Shown: positions 46,185-55,783 of the stretch, one piece after another
Numbering within the stretch: the first letter of the stretch is position 1
How the letters are laid out: each line of letters begins with the position of its first letter
Assembly: GCA_910574455.1 (NCBI GenBank)
Contig: CAJSYZ010000009.1
Location: forward strand, 2,559,040 to 2,623,039
Source of the DNA: Trichaptum fuscoviolaceum
Taxonomy: Eukaryota > Basidiomycota > Agaricomycetes > Hymenochaetales > Trichaptaceae
Length of the DNA stretch: 64,000 bases
Reading direction: 5' to 3'
Notes under the pieces: generated by a model
What the model was told of the DNA's origin: nothing
The model's database searches: none
The model's input: the letters and a program-made list of their open reading frames with translations, nothing else
Translations under genes and position numbers: made by a program

Positions 46185-46242
46185 GATAACTATACAATCG
46201 GGTTGCGATAATTACCGCAAATCTATTAGATTATTAGTTGGT
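46185..46242 (-). repeat. Third terminus of the same TIR family
   Basis: Ends ..GATTATTAGTTG followed by GTAC (46243-46246) and closely matches the right end of the large element, including GTTACCGCGATAAC and TACCGC. No left partner was found between 44433 and here, so it is a relic or a solo end of a related copy nested in the large element. Confidence 0.7.
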
Positions 46243-46260
46243 ACGGCTCTGGGCCGAATA

Positions 46261-46938
46261 ATGAGTTCTTCATCACAGGAGTCGATCCCACCTCTCATTT
46301 CCAGCTTAGTGGAACGCCAGCTGACGGAACTCCAAGTGATAGCGAATCAGTCATCGCATGACGAACAGATTATTCTCAATTCTCATCTGTTCTATTTTGT
46401 GTTTAAGGACAATCATCCTGATAAGGAACCATTGGACATACTCATCCCAGACATCAATAACCGCATCCGAAACTCCCCCGGTCCGACCAAAGTGAGATAC
46501 GCACTCCAGCTGTATGCACTCCTCGAGTTCTATAAAATCACCATCGAAAAACTTCGTGACCACAAGCAAGAGCAACCTCTCACCTCTAGCACCCCCCTGG
46601 AATCCCAGCAGACTCCACCACCTCCGGCACCCAGTCCTATCGACTCCCTGCCAGACCTCGAACCCTTTTCTCCAAATCCTAGCCCCACCCCAACAACAGT
46701 CAACCCCCGGGACATCTTCTCCCCCCCTCTGGCAACCAGCACCCCCTTTACCTTCACCACTACGAATTACAGCGACGACACACTTGTCAACGCCTCCACC
46801 AACTCCGACTCACCCTCCTCCTCCTCCTCTTCCTCAACCGACTACGACGACGCCGACAGTAACCCCCGATTTTCGTTTGCATCCGTATTTCCCATATTTT
46901 TACAAAGGTCCCACCTCGACCAGACAGACCTTGTTTAA
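46261..46938 (+). CDS. Proline/serine-rich ORF A, function unknown
   Basis: 225 residues starting MSSSSQESIPPLIS, 15 bp after the GTAC that follows the third terminus. An apparently helical N-terminal 100 residues (LVERQLTELQVIANQ.., LYALLEFYKITIEKLRD) is followed by a low-complexity Pro/Ser/Thr tail. It overlaps ORF B in the next frame. The order of three short proline-rich frames followed by an LTR-like block hints at a non-canonical retroelement, but no polymerase is present. Confidence 0.55.
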   Translation: MSSSSQESIPPLISSLVERQLTELQVIANQSSHDEQIILNSHLFYFVFKDNHPDKEPLDILIPDINNRIRNSPGPTKVRYALQLYALLEFYKITIEKLRDHKQEQPLTSSTPLESQQTPPPPAPSPIDSLPDLEPFSPNPSPTPTTVNPRDIFSPPLATSTPFTFTTTNYSDDTLVNASTNSDSPSSSSSSSTDYDDADSNPRFSFASVFPIFLQRSHLDQTDLV

Positions 46939-46982
46939 TTCCCCACCTACCCCCAGACCCAGAACTATTCCGTTACCTTCTA

Positions 46983-47665
46983 TGCCTTTCAATTTTAACA
47001 CTCCCATCCCAACTTATCAACTACCGCCTTCCGAAACACCTGAACAACGTCTCGCAGCCACTGCCCCCTTTTTCTATCCCTCCCCCTTAAAATTTGATTT
47101 CCTTGACGAAGAAGAAGAAGAAGAACTCCAGCCTGGACCAGCCGACTCGGAATTCGGTTCCAATCTTTGGTCCCTCCCGGCCGACGAACCCGGTTGGAAC
47201 GCCGACGACTGGCCCACCACTTACCTCCTCCGACACAACACTGTCACCGGACCCCTCCAGTACCCCTCACCTCCACCAAGCCCACGCCCCACTCACCCCC
47301 AGTACGGCCCTCTCGGTCCTGTTGATTTGGTACAACACTATCTGTTCGATCCGAAGCTCACCCCCCACGTTAACGTTGAGCGACTTCGACGTTGCTCACC
47401 CTTCCCGGAACTCGTGAAGTTAGTGCTTAGGCACACTTTCTTCAACCCAGAGCACGCTCCCCCTCTCTTACTCGGTCTCAAAATCATCCTCGACCTTCCG
47501 TACACACCCTACATCACCCGGAGAATTCGCCACAAGGGATCTTTGCACGCTCACTTCGCACCCTACCCAGGAGACCCCTTCTGTACTTGTGAGTGCTGCC
47601 TGTATTGTCCCCTTCACCATGCCGCCCATCCGAACCCGGCGCGGAACCCTCACGAAGGAGAATAG
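46983..47665 (+). CDS. Proline-rich ORF B, function unknown
   Basis: The ATG at 46983 gives 227 residues (the frame is open further upstream, overlapping ORF A). It has an acidic DFLDEEEEEEL segment, many Pro, and a C-terminal CTCECCLYCPLHH cluster that could bind metal. It lies in +1 relative to ORF A and overlaps ORF C by 47 bp. It could be joined to ORF A by frameshift or splicing, but I see no decisive signal. Confidence 0.5.
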
Positions 47666-48359
47666 TCCCCCTCCTCCTCGTTGTCCGACCGAATCTCTCC
47701 TCCCCAATCAGGCGTTTACCCTCACGGAACCCACTCGTCAACAGTACTCGGCCACACTCCTCCACAGTGGACTCTTACCATATGTCCTCGACTCGACTCA
47801 GCGCCCCTTTCACCACTCAGTCTACACTCTCAACGTCATGCATGAACTACTTGCCCAACTGCAAGACTACATTGACCAGCATCGCGGCGGACATAAGCGA
47901 TTCAACTTTCGCTTTGTTCAAGTAATCATTCGTCGACTGAATCAAGTGATGATGGGACAACTAGCTGATGAGTTCACGGAGTATGAATTTGAACGTTTAC
48001 TGGCTTACACTCTAGACGATGGACACCTTGAAGGACCTCCTCGATTTGTCGACCCGGTACCCCTCCCTCCCCCATCACCAATTGCTCTACCCCCACCCGA
48101 GTTTCCCACTGCCTACCATGATCAAGAGAACATGCCTATCTTCGATCCAGCAAAACGGAACGAGTTTGATGTTCAGAACGCGCCCCAGCAGCCTTCGGAG
48201 CCTCAACAACCTCCAACCCCGGTTTCACCCCCTTATGTTGTACACACACCTCGACCAAATGAACATCCCTCTCCTCCACTCTATCGACCTGACCCCCAAC
48301 CCGGCATAGACTGGCTTGCTATCGCAGCAGCCTTACCTTCTGATTTTCATTTCTCTTGA
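47619..48359 (+). CDS. ORF C, function unknown
   Basis: 246 residues from MPPIRTRRGTLTKEN to a stop at 48357-48359. A helical middle part (HELLAQLQDYIDQHRGGHKRF, IIRRLNQVMMGQLADEF) lies between proline-rich ends. Lies in +1 relative to ORF B. Not recognised. Confidence 0.55.
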   Translation: MPPIRTRRGTLTKENSPPPPRCPTESLLPNQAFTLTEPTRQQYSATLLHSGLLPYVLDSTQRPFHHSVYTLNVMHELLAQLQDYIDQHRGGHKRFNFRFVQVIIRRLNQVMMGQLADEFTEYEFERLLAYTLDDGHLEGPPRFVDPVPLPPPSPIALPPPEFPTAYHDQENMPIFDPAKRNEFDVQNAPQQPSEPQQPPTPVSPPYVVHTPRPNEHPSPPLYRPDPQPGIDWLAIAAALPSDFHFS

Positions 48360-48555
48360 TGGTCTACTTATTCGTTTGCTTTTCTTATTATTGGTCTTAA
48401 TTTGACCCTATAGCATTCGATTTCTATCTCTATCTCTCTCATGCTTCATCCATTATTGATCTTAACTTGATCCTATAAGCATTGTATTTGTCTTTGAAAT
48501 TCTCGCATTCGCAATGTCTTGCTACTACGGAATTTCAAGCTTAGAGACAGGGTAC

Positions 48556-49091
48556 TGTTATGCATCAAGCATACGGACCATGTTTACCTTTGTTTACCTC
48601 ACGTAACCCGATTAGGCTACGCTTACCTTTGTTCCTCGGACTTTACCATTTAACCTTTTTACCTTTAACCTTCGGTGCCCCAGGCAGCCCCCTTTTACTG
48701 CCTCTTTGTTTACATTGCCCCTTCGCTTTACCATAGCCCCAGTTAGCCCTACGTAGCCCCAGTTAGCCCCATTTCCCCTGTTTCATAGTTAGCCCCAGTT
48801 AGCCCCAGTTAGCCCCAGTTAGCCCCAGCTAGCCCCAGAAGCACGTTCTATTTATGTTTCTCTCCTCTGTAGTATATAAACCCCTGTACATAGGCCTTCG
48901 GATGACACTTAAGTCAATCCTCCTATAGTCTTTCACACCATCGTGCCAAAGACTCTGTTCACCCACGACTTCCGAGCTTAAGAGAGCCTCGTTAAAGCGC
49001 CCACTCTTATCTCACCACTTGTTTGTTCACAAACAACGCTTTTGTCACTTATCATTTCCGTGATAAGTCTTCCGAAGCCGTGAACGTAACA
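48556..49091 (+). repeat. LTR-like block (solo or 3' LTR)
   Basis: Starts TGTTATGCATCAAGC and ends GAACGTAACA (TG..CA), 536 bp. It contains a tandem enhancer-like array and TATATAAACC at about 48885-48894. No second copy exists in the window, so it is either a solo LTR or the 3' LTR of the element carrying ORFs A-C. Its right end coincides within a few bases with the inner end of the right inverted arm. Confidence 0.5.
48788..48839 (+). repeat. 10-bp tandem repeat AGTTAGCCCC
   Basis: About five consecutive units with further scattered copies upstream from 48738. It lies about 45 bp upstream of a TATATAAA word within the LTR-like block, as an enhancer array would. Confidence 0.8.
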
Positions 49092-50893
49092 GAGTGAAAG
49101 TTGTACAAATGTGTTCGACTCTCGGATACATTTGTGCACTTCACAAGTGTTATTCTTATAACTTCTCTTCTAACGCCTGATTATGCTCTATTAGCATGTC
49201 TAGTATAGCTATGTCAAATAGATATATTTTTTGATCATCAGTAATATAGTGTAATTAGCTGCGAATGTTGAATTTTGACCCAAAAGTGCACAAAATGGCC
49301 ACTTTTTGGGTCTGTTTCATTTTTACAGCCTTTTATGATGCATCTTTAATGCCAGTAATTTTTCTAGAGCTTTATATTTGCATATAAAGGGCGAAAATAA
49401 ATTCCTAGGGCGATACGAGGAATGTAAGGTATGAGAGAAATGGAAGAATCTGAGCATGTATGCATTAATCATGCATTTCTAGTGTAGTATTTCCATTTCA
49501 CCCTTGTTAGCTCATCCTTTAGCCTTCATTATTTTTATACCCATACATTAGCATATAATAAAGATATTCCAATGATGTGCCTGAGATAAAAGTGTTTATC
49601 TAAAATTCAATGTGTATGTTATTCATATGTTTGAAGCAGAAAAAAAGTCTGAGACATACCGTATATAGTAATTTCACGCGATTCTCAGGGTCGTGGTGCG
49701 CTATCCGCACGCATCACGAACGTCGTCTTCCTCTCTTTCTTCCCTCTTCTTCAAGCTCTTAGAGCTATGGACGACGGGCAAGACGGGCGTTTGCTTCGCG
49801 CAAACGCCGTCTTGCTTCTGCTTCCGCAGCCTCTCGCCTCTCGGGCGCGAGCTGTATGCTCGCAAGCGAAGCTTTCGAGACCTCGAGTCTTACTCCTAGT
49901 CTCCTACACCTCCGCACCTCTCTGAACGACGAGAAGCTCAAGGACAAGCAAGCGCAAGCGCACCTCTCGAGACCTCGAGTCTTTCCGACACCTCCGTACC
50001 TCATTGAACGACGAGAAGCTCACGGACAAGCGAGCGCAAGCGCAGCTTTCGATACTTCGAGTCTTACTCCTACAATCTCCTTAACTCTCTGAATGACGAG
50101 AAGCTCACGGACAAGCGCAAGCGCGAGGACAAGGCAAAACTAGAGACTGCCATCAACGAGACGATCTCACGGCTCGACGCCTTGCAGGAAGCAGCATAGC
50201 AGGAGTACACGGAGGAACAGGAGGATGGCTGAGCTGCATTCAAGTGAACCAGGAGCGGCATTGGCATGCTCGCTGGTGGCAGCAATCTAGGTACGTCTTT
50301 ATTTCATTTGGTCTGTATTTACGAAAACATTGACTGACAATGGCTCGCTTCTCGCAGCTGCGCCATAACCCATCGAGCCGTGCGTGACAGACGCTTGCGA
50401 GCTTTCACCTCCCTTTTCGTGCATTCAAATTCGCTAACACCGCATCATTCGCCCGCCCCGCCGCGCCACGCACGAGCGGCTTTTGGCCCTCTCAGTGCAG
50501 TGCGCCGCGGGGCCGTAGTCGCACCCGCGGGCCTGGTCTAGCGACGCGGATGGCGCGCGCTGGTATCCTCCGTGCGCGCGCGCAACGCCCGCCGCCCGTG
50601 TACCGGCCCAGCGCGCGTGTGCGCTATTTTAATTTAGATATTTTAGCTTTTATTACAAATTTTAATTAGGCCTGGACCGTAGTCCAGGCTTTACAGATTA
50701 ATATAATTATTATTTCAAATGAAAAGAAAGTGCTGCCGTGCTGCCGGGCGAAGCCCTGAGAAGGCAGCATCGGCACGCGCGGCCCAGGCAGAGCTGAAAG
50801 GCAGAACGAGCTGCCGAAAGCCTGCCGAAGTTACCGCGATAACTATACAATTGGGTTGCGATAATTACCGCGATTCTATAAGATTATTAGCTG
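49092..50893 (-). repeat. Right inverted arm of the TIR element
   Basis: 1802 bp. Inverted relative to the left arm: AT-rich inner part, HSP70-like fragments, CpG-rich block (about 50390-50630), GCCTGGAC..GTCCAGGC hairpin and the conserved 65-bp end. Unlike the left arm it is uninterrupted. Confidence 0.85.
49870..50232 (+). pseudogene. Triplicated HSP70/BiP-type chaperone fragment in the right arm
   Basis: Three successive degenerate copies. The first two hold LRTSLNDEKLKDK-like pieces (about 49911-49949 and 49985-50030). The third runs ESYSYNLLNSLNDEKLTDK, RKREDKAKLETAINET, ISRLDALQEAA, TAG, QEYTEEQEDG and ends at TGA (50230-50232). This is the C-terminal substrate-lid region of fungal ER HSP70. 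Stops and frame changes rule out a functional protein. Confidence 0.78.
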
Positions 50894-50897
50894 GTAC

Positions 50898-51411
50898 TGG
50901 TGCGGCCCAAGGCCAACGTAAATATGAGTGCTTCGTCCTAGATAGTGTAGTTCTAGATCGTGTATCCAGAAGGTGGTAGGTCGGCGTTCTGGGAAGATGT
51001 ACCAGATGAGAAAGAGATGGAAGAGTCGGAAAGAGGTGCGTGTGATAATAGGGTGGATTTGTAAATGAGCTATCCAGATGAGAAGTCGGATAATGTCATA
51101 GAAGGTGTGCATGAGAATGGGGAGAAAGTGGGGTGGCTTCTGGTGCATTTATACGAAGTTTCTAGTTGATCATGTGGTCGTTGAATCAGTAGAAGGCTTC
51201 TGGGGCACGGTGGGGCATGTTGGTTCTTCGATATCAAACTTCGGGGGCAAGAAGTCTTGTTATCTAGCCGCAGTGGGGCAAGAAGTCTGAGGAGGGGGCT
51301 AAGAAGTTCTGCTTGTAGGTCCAAGGTGTCCAAATCGGGTTACGTGTGGCGTAATTTCTGCCTAATGGGGTTACGAGTGGCGCGTTGTGTGTCCAATTTG
51401 TCCAAATCGGG
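50898..51411. other. Short region between the TIR element and E4 pol
   Basis: Starts with the second half of the target palindrome (TGGTGC) and a sequence resembling the start of ORF A (GGCC..ATGAGTGCTTCGTCC), here closed by a stop after five codons. The rest should be the 3' UTR of E4, but no polypurine tract or LTR boundary could be identified. Confidence 0.45.
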
Positions 51412-54400
51412 CTACTTCAGCTTGTGCAACTCCTTGTATGCTGATAGAAGTTCTTCTGAATGCTTTAGTGCGTCTTCTGAGGCCCATGTGTTGTTGCTAG
51501 TCGGGTATCCTAACCATTTGATGAGATACTTCCTTCGATTCGGGGCTCCTTTGTGCTGTAGAATTGCTTCTACTTCGAATTCTTCTTCTCCATCGATAAG
51601 GTCAGGTGGAGGTTTTGAATAGGCTGGCCCATGTTCTACTGTCTCGGTGTTGGGAGTTAGAAGGGAGGCGTGGAATACAGGGTGAATCTTCCAAGTTCTA
51701 GGCAGTTCGAGTTCATAGACATTATCCCTGAGTTTTCGCTTGATAACGAAGGGTCCTTCGCGTTTTGATTGAAACTTTGAGGGTAGTCCGGTTCTTCGGA
51801 GGTTCCTTGCTTCTAACCATACAGATTGTCCAATGTATAGAGGCTTGAATTGGGTAGATTGAGCTTCGCGCTGATATTCCTGTGCGAGTGTTAGAGCTGC
51901 TTCTGCGTCATTTCGGAGTTCTAGTATCTTTGATAGTCGATTCTTGAGCGTTGGAATGTTGCTATCAAGTTCCGATTTTTCCGAGGGGAATGATGTTGGA
52001 TCATATCCCATTAGTAGTCGAAAGGGGGTCTGTTCCATGGTTGAATGTTTCCGATTGTTGTGTGTGAATTCCATGAGGGGGATGTATTTGCTCCAGAGGT
52101 GGGGGTGATTTGCTGCATAGATTCTGAAGTATGCTTCGATCTCCTGATTGCTGCGCTCTGCTTGTCCATCAGTCTGTGGGTGATATGCTGTAGACATTGC
52201 CTGCTTGATGTGAAGCAATCGGCATAGCTGTCTGAACACCATAGATGCAAACTGTGGTCCTCGATCCGAGATTATTTTCCTTGGTAATCCGAATCGTCTG
52301 TACACATTGTCGAAGTACAGTTGTGCAGTGTCTAGTGCAGTGATTGTCTTGGTGCATGGAGTGAGTACAATCGCCTTAGTGCAGTCATGATCCACAATAA
52401 CACATATGCTGTCGAATCCATCAGATTCTGGGAGGTCTGTGATGAAATCGATGTTGACGGTTGCAAACGGGTAAGTGTCTTTATCTGCGATGATCGGGTT
52501 GAGTGGAGGTACAAGAGGATGGTGGTTGATCTTCATCTGTTGACAGATAGCACATCCTTGGATATATTTCGTCACGAACTGTTGCATTCTTGGCCAGTAA
52601 TATGTTCGTCGAATTTGTTCCATTGTATTCGCTACTCCAGGGTGGTTTCGAGTCGGTAAGTCATGATATAGTCGTAAGAGGTTGCGCATGATTTCCGTGT
52701 TCCTTGGCACATAGATCTTGTTCCTGAAGTGTACCAATTGATCCTTGATTGTGAAGTCGGTCATTTTGGGCTTGGTGAGTGGTAATTCTTTCTGTAGAAG
52801 GCTCATCGCTTCCTGAATATCTCCAGTTTCTTTGCGTATTTGGAGGTGAAGGTCATCAACATCGATGATGTTCCTGTCATCTTCTTCGGCTTCTTCAATT
52901 CGGGTGGCTAGGAGTTCCATTTCTTTGAGAAAAACTTTCCCTGGTAGAAGTGTAACTTCGTTGCTAAGTTCTCCTTCCGTTTTAAAATGGTCCGCACGTC
53001 GGGATAGGGCATCGGATTGGATCATGTGTTTTCCTGGTATGGCTTGTATTTTGTAATTGTATCTTGAGAGTTCATTCTGCCATCGAGCTTGTCGAGGGGT
53101 CAAACGTTGGGGTTGTCTCCAATAAGTCAGATTCTTGTGGTCACAATGAATCGTAACTGTATGCGGGCTTCCAAGTAGATAGTGTCTCCACATTTGGAGT
53201 GCTTGAATAATAGCAAATAATTCTCTGTCATATATTTGCCAGTTGCGTTGCGTCGGGTTGAGAGCTTGAGAAATATAACCTATGGGTTTGAGTTGACCGT
53301 TTTCGTCATGTTGGCGTAGTGCTGCGCCGGTGGCTACGGCTGAGGCGTCCGTTTCAAGATAGAATGGTTTGTGTGGGTCGGGTTGCATAAGGAGGGGTTC
53401 CTTCGAAAAGAGTTCCTTGAGTGTCTGAAAAGCCTTTTCACATTTGTCTGTCCAGACAAAAGGTGTGTCCTTCCGTTTAAGTTGGTCGAGTGGTCGGCAT
53501 ATAGTTGCATAGTTCGGAATGAATCTGCGATAGAAGTTGGTAAAACCTGTAAATGATCTGACGTCCTTGAGACATTTCGGAGTGGTCCAGTCAAGTATCC
53601 CTTGGATCTTGGAGGGGTCTGTCTTGATCTTTGATTCCGAAATAATGTAACCAAGAAATGGTACTTCGAGTTGGTGAAATCGGCATTTCGCTGGTTTGAC
53701 GTAGAGTTTATTGTCCTTTAGGATTTGAAAAACTTCTTTGGTGTTTTTAATGAGTTGCTTGAGAGTCGGGGCATGAATGAGTAGGTCGTCCATGTAAACA
53801 ATGACCTTGTTCTGGCGTATTTGTTCTGATAGAATGTCATTCATGAAGCGTTGAAAAACCGCAGGTGAGTTGCATAGACCGAAAAACATAACGGTTGGCT
53901 GGTAGAGTTTCCTGTTGCATACAAAGGCTGCTTTCCATTGATCAGATTCCTTGATGCGAATGTTGTGATAACCTTGTCGGATATCGAGGGTAGTGAAGTA
54001 TTTGGATCCTCGGAGTTGATCAAGTAGTTGCTGCGAGTTCGGCATAGAATATGCATCTTTGACTGTATGCGAGTTAAGGTATCTGTAGTCCTGTACTGGT
54101 CGGAGTGTTCCATCTTTCTTATCAATAAAGAAGAAAGGTGATACCATTGGGGAGTTAGATTCCTTGATAAATCCTTTGTTGAGCAAGTCATCAATTAACG
54201 TAGTGAGAATCGGTTGTTGATGGTATGGGACCGGGTACGGTTTGTGAATTTTCGGCACAAAACTTGGTAACGTTTTGATCTCCATATCATAGGGTCGGGC
54301 AGGGGGGTAGGTTTGGATTTCATTTTCTGAGAAGATGTCCGCATATTCCAAGTATTCGTCTGGAATATTAAGTTTCTCCTTTGGCTTTTGCTTTTGCTGT

Positions 54401-54840
54401 TCAAGTCGAGTAGAGACAGTGATCTTGTTGATGGTGATTGTATCATCATTCCAGTTAATCTGGGGCTTCGCCTGCTTGAACCAAGGTAGTCCTAGAATAA
54501 CATCGTCGCTTGGAATGTGTGTCCGGTAAAAGATTGTCGAGGTTGAATGAGGGTAGGTGAGATTCAATCGAATCCGTTCTGAAACTGTTCCGTTCTTGTT
54601 CAGAGTTCCATCGGCATTGCTAACTTGTAAAGCTTTATCAAGTTTATGCATTTTGATGTTGAGCTTATCAACTAGATCTGAGTTGATAAAGTTCAGTTGT
54701 GCTCCGGTGTCAAGAAGGGCATTGATAGTAATGAGGTGTCCGTTAACGAGTAATTTGACCGGGATTCGAAATGATGAGATGTTGCCATTTAGAATAACAG
54801 TGTTGAGTTGAACCGGGTTAACCAACTCTGAGCTGTTCAA
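51412..54840 (-). CDS. pol: E4 Pol polyprotein
   Basis: 1142 codons open, in the -1 frame relative to gag. Retropepsin LLDTGAQLNF (about residue 44) has the normal D-T-G triad. Reverse transcriptase has FFIDKKDGTLRPVQDYR and catalytic YMDD (about 350), and RNase H has YLETDASAVATGA (about 505). The integrase HHCC finger HDLPTRNHPG..CAICQQ (about 735-775) precedes the D-D-E core (VNIDF, ISDRGPQF, QAERSNQE). The C-terminal chromodomain-like segment is FEVEAILQHKGAPNRRKYLIKWLGYP. More distant from E1-E3 than those are from each other. No lesion seen. Confidence 0.95.
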   Translation of the reverse strand: MNSSELVNPVQLNTVILNGNISSFRIPVKLLVNGHLITINALLDTGAQLNFINSDLVDKLNIKMHKLDKALQVSNADGTLNKNGTVSERIRLNLTYPHSTSTIFYRTHIPSDDVILGLPWFKQAKPQINWNDDTITINKITVSTRLEQQKQKPKEKLNIPDEYLEYADIFSENEIQTYPPARPYDMEIKTLPSFVPKIHKPYPVPYHQQPILTTLIDDLLNKGFIKESNSPMVSPFFFIDKKDGTLRPVQDYRYLNSHTVKDAYSMPNSQQLLDQLRGSKYFTTLDIRQGYHNIRIKESDQWKAAFVCNRKLYQPTVMFFGLCNSPAVFQRFMNDILSEQIRQNKVIVYMDDLLIHAPTLKQLIKNTKEVFQILKDNKLYVKPAKCRFHQLEVPFLGYIISESKIKTDPSKIQGILDWTTPKCLKDVRSFTGFTNFYRRFIPNYATICRPLDQLKRKDTPFVWTDKCEKAFQTLKELFSKEPLLMQPDPHKPFYLETDASAVATGAALRQHDENGQLKPIGYISQALNPTQRNWQIYDRELFAIIQALQMWRHYLLGSPHTVTIHCDHKNLTYWRQPQRLTPRQARWQNELSRYNYKIQAIPGKHMIQSDALSRRADHFKTEGELSNEVTLLPGKVFLKEMELLATRIEEAEEDDRNIIDVDDLHLQIRKETGDIQEAMSLLQKELPLTKPKMTDFTIKDQLVHFRNKIYVPRNTEIMRNLLRLYHDLPTRNHPGVANTMEQIRRTYYWPRMQQFVTKYIQGCAICQQMKINHHPLVPPLNPIIADKDTYPFATVNIDFITDLPESDGFDSICVIVDHDCTKAIVLTPCTKTITALDTAQLYFDNVYRRFGLPRKIISDRGPQFASMVFRQLCRLLHIKQAMSTAYHPQTDGQAERSNQEIEAYFRIYAANHPHLWSKYIPLMEFTHNNRKHSTMEQTPFRLLMGYDPTSFPSEKSELDSNIPTLKNRLSKILELRNDAEAALTLAQEYQREAQSTQFKPLYIGQSVWLEARNLRRTGLPSKFQSKREGPFVIKRKLRDNVYELELPRTWKIHPVFHASLLTPNTETVEHGPAYSKPPPDLIDGEEEFEVEAILQHKGAPNRRKYLIKWLGYPTSNNTWASEDALKHSEELLSAYKELHKLK

Positions 54841-54846
54841 AAATTT
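54840..54846 (-). promoter_or_regulatory. -1 frameshift heptamer at the E4 gag-pol junction
   Basis: Minus-strand codons GCA AAT TTT TGA contain A AAT TTT, a canonical slippery heptamer directly before the gag stop, and pol is in the -1 frame. Same architecture as E1 and E3 with a different triplet. Confidence 0.75.
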
Positions 54847-55783
54847 GCAGCATCGTAGTTGCCATATTCATCGAAATCTTCATTGTCGAGTTCGTCCAAA
54901 GTGTTGAATAGTTCCTCTCGAGACTGATCATCGAGACTGGTAATAATCTCGTTGATTTGATATGCCTTGTCTTCCAGGGTGTCCGTTTCATCATAGTCAT
55001 CGTCATCCACTTCCATTGCATTGATTCGGGGCTTGAATCTGCGTTTAGCACCTGGGAAGCGTCCTTGGGGTTTTCCTCTAGGTTTGAAAGAGTTCCTGGG
55101 ACGGGATGGGCGTTTAGGACATTTGTTCGCCATATGACCGGGTTTTTCGCAATAGAAACAAAGACCTTTGTCTCTAGCTTCCTTCTGCTTTTCTGGGGTG
55201 AGCTTGTTGAAATACATAGCATTGATATTGAATTCTTCCATCTTGTCTTCGAGTGAAGGTTCCGATTCCGGTTCCGGGTCGGAGTCAATTTCCATTTCAT
55301 GGATTCGATATCTGCGATTGAATCGGCGTTTCGGATAGCTGTACTTCCTCCTAAAGAATTGTGAAGGTTTCTGTTGATGAGGGGGATTCATCCTTTCGTA
55401 TTGTAGACCAAATTTGAGGGCATTCTCGTAGTACGGGTCCATGAGAGGTTTGCCTGCTGTGTCCTTTGCCATGTTGTCTTCAATTCGGATTAGTTCCCTT
55501 TGGATCGAAATTGGAAGGCCTTTCTTGAACAGATTGGTGAGAACTGTGGTGTCTTCGATTCCTGCATCGTAAGCTAGTCGTTGGAATTCATAGACATATT
55601 GATCTGTGCGCATGCCGGGGGTTTGCTTGAGTTTCATAAGTTCCTCATATGCGTCTGCAATGTAGTCTGCAGATATGAAGTGTTCTCGAAAATCTTTCTT
55701 GAATTTTGCCCAAGTATAATCCCATGGTTTTCCGTCGGCTAGTTTCTTGTTTCCTTTGGTGATGATGCTGTTTATGAAGGTAC

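Larger units (their letters stand above)
39316..50893. mobile_element. 11.6-kb terminal-inverted-repeat (fold-back-like) element with nested insertions
   Basis: Left end CAGCTAATAATC.. (39316) and right end ..GATTATTAGCTG (50893) are inverted copies flanked by GTAC on both sides (39312-39315, 50894-50897). Homology continues inward for about 1.8 kb on each side: left 39316-40981 plus 44283-about 44432, right 49092-50893. The outermost 65 bp differ at only 2-3 positions, and deeper parts diverge more. No transposase was recognised, so the copy may be non-autonomous or the transposase unfamiliar. Superfamily undetermined. The 4-bp duplication argues against hAT and Tc1/mariner. Confidence 0.8.

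Noticed and set aside
48738..48840. CRISPR-like array
   Set aside because: Units are 10 bp in direct tandem without spacers, in a eukaryotic context.
50898..51411. 3' LTR of E4
   Set aside because: No TG..CA block, polypurine tract or second copy could be identified, so an LTR is not called.
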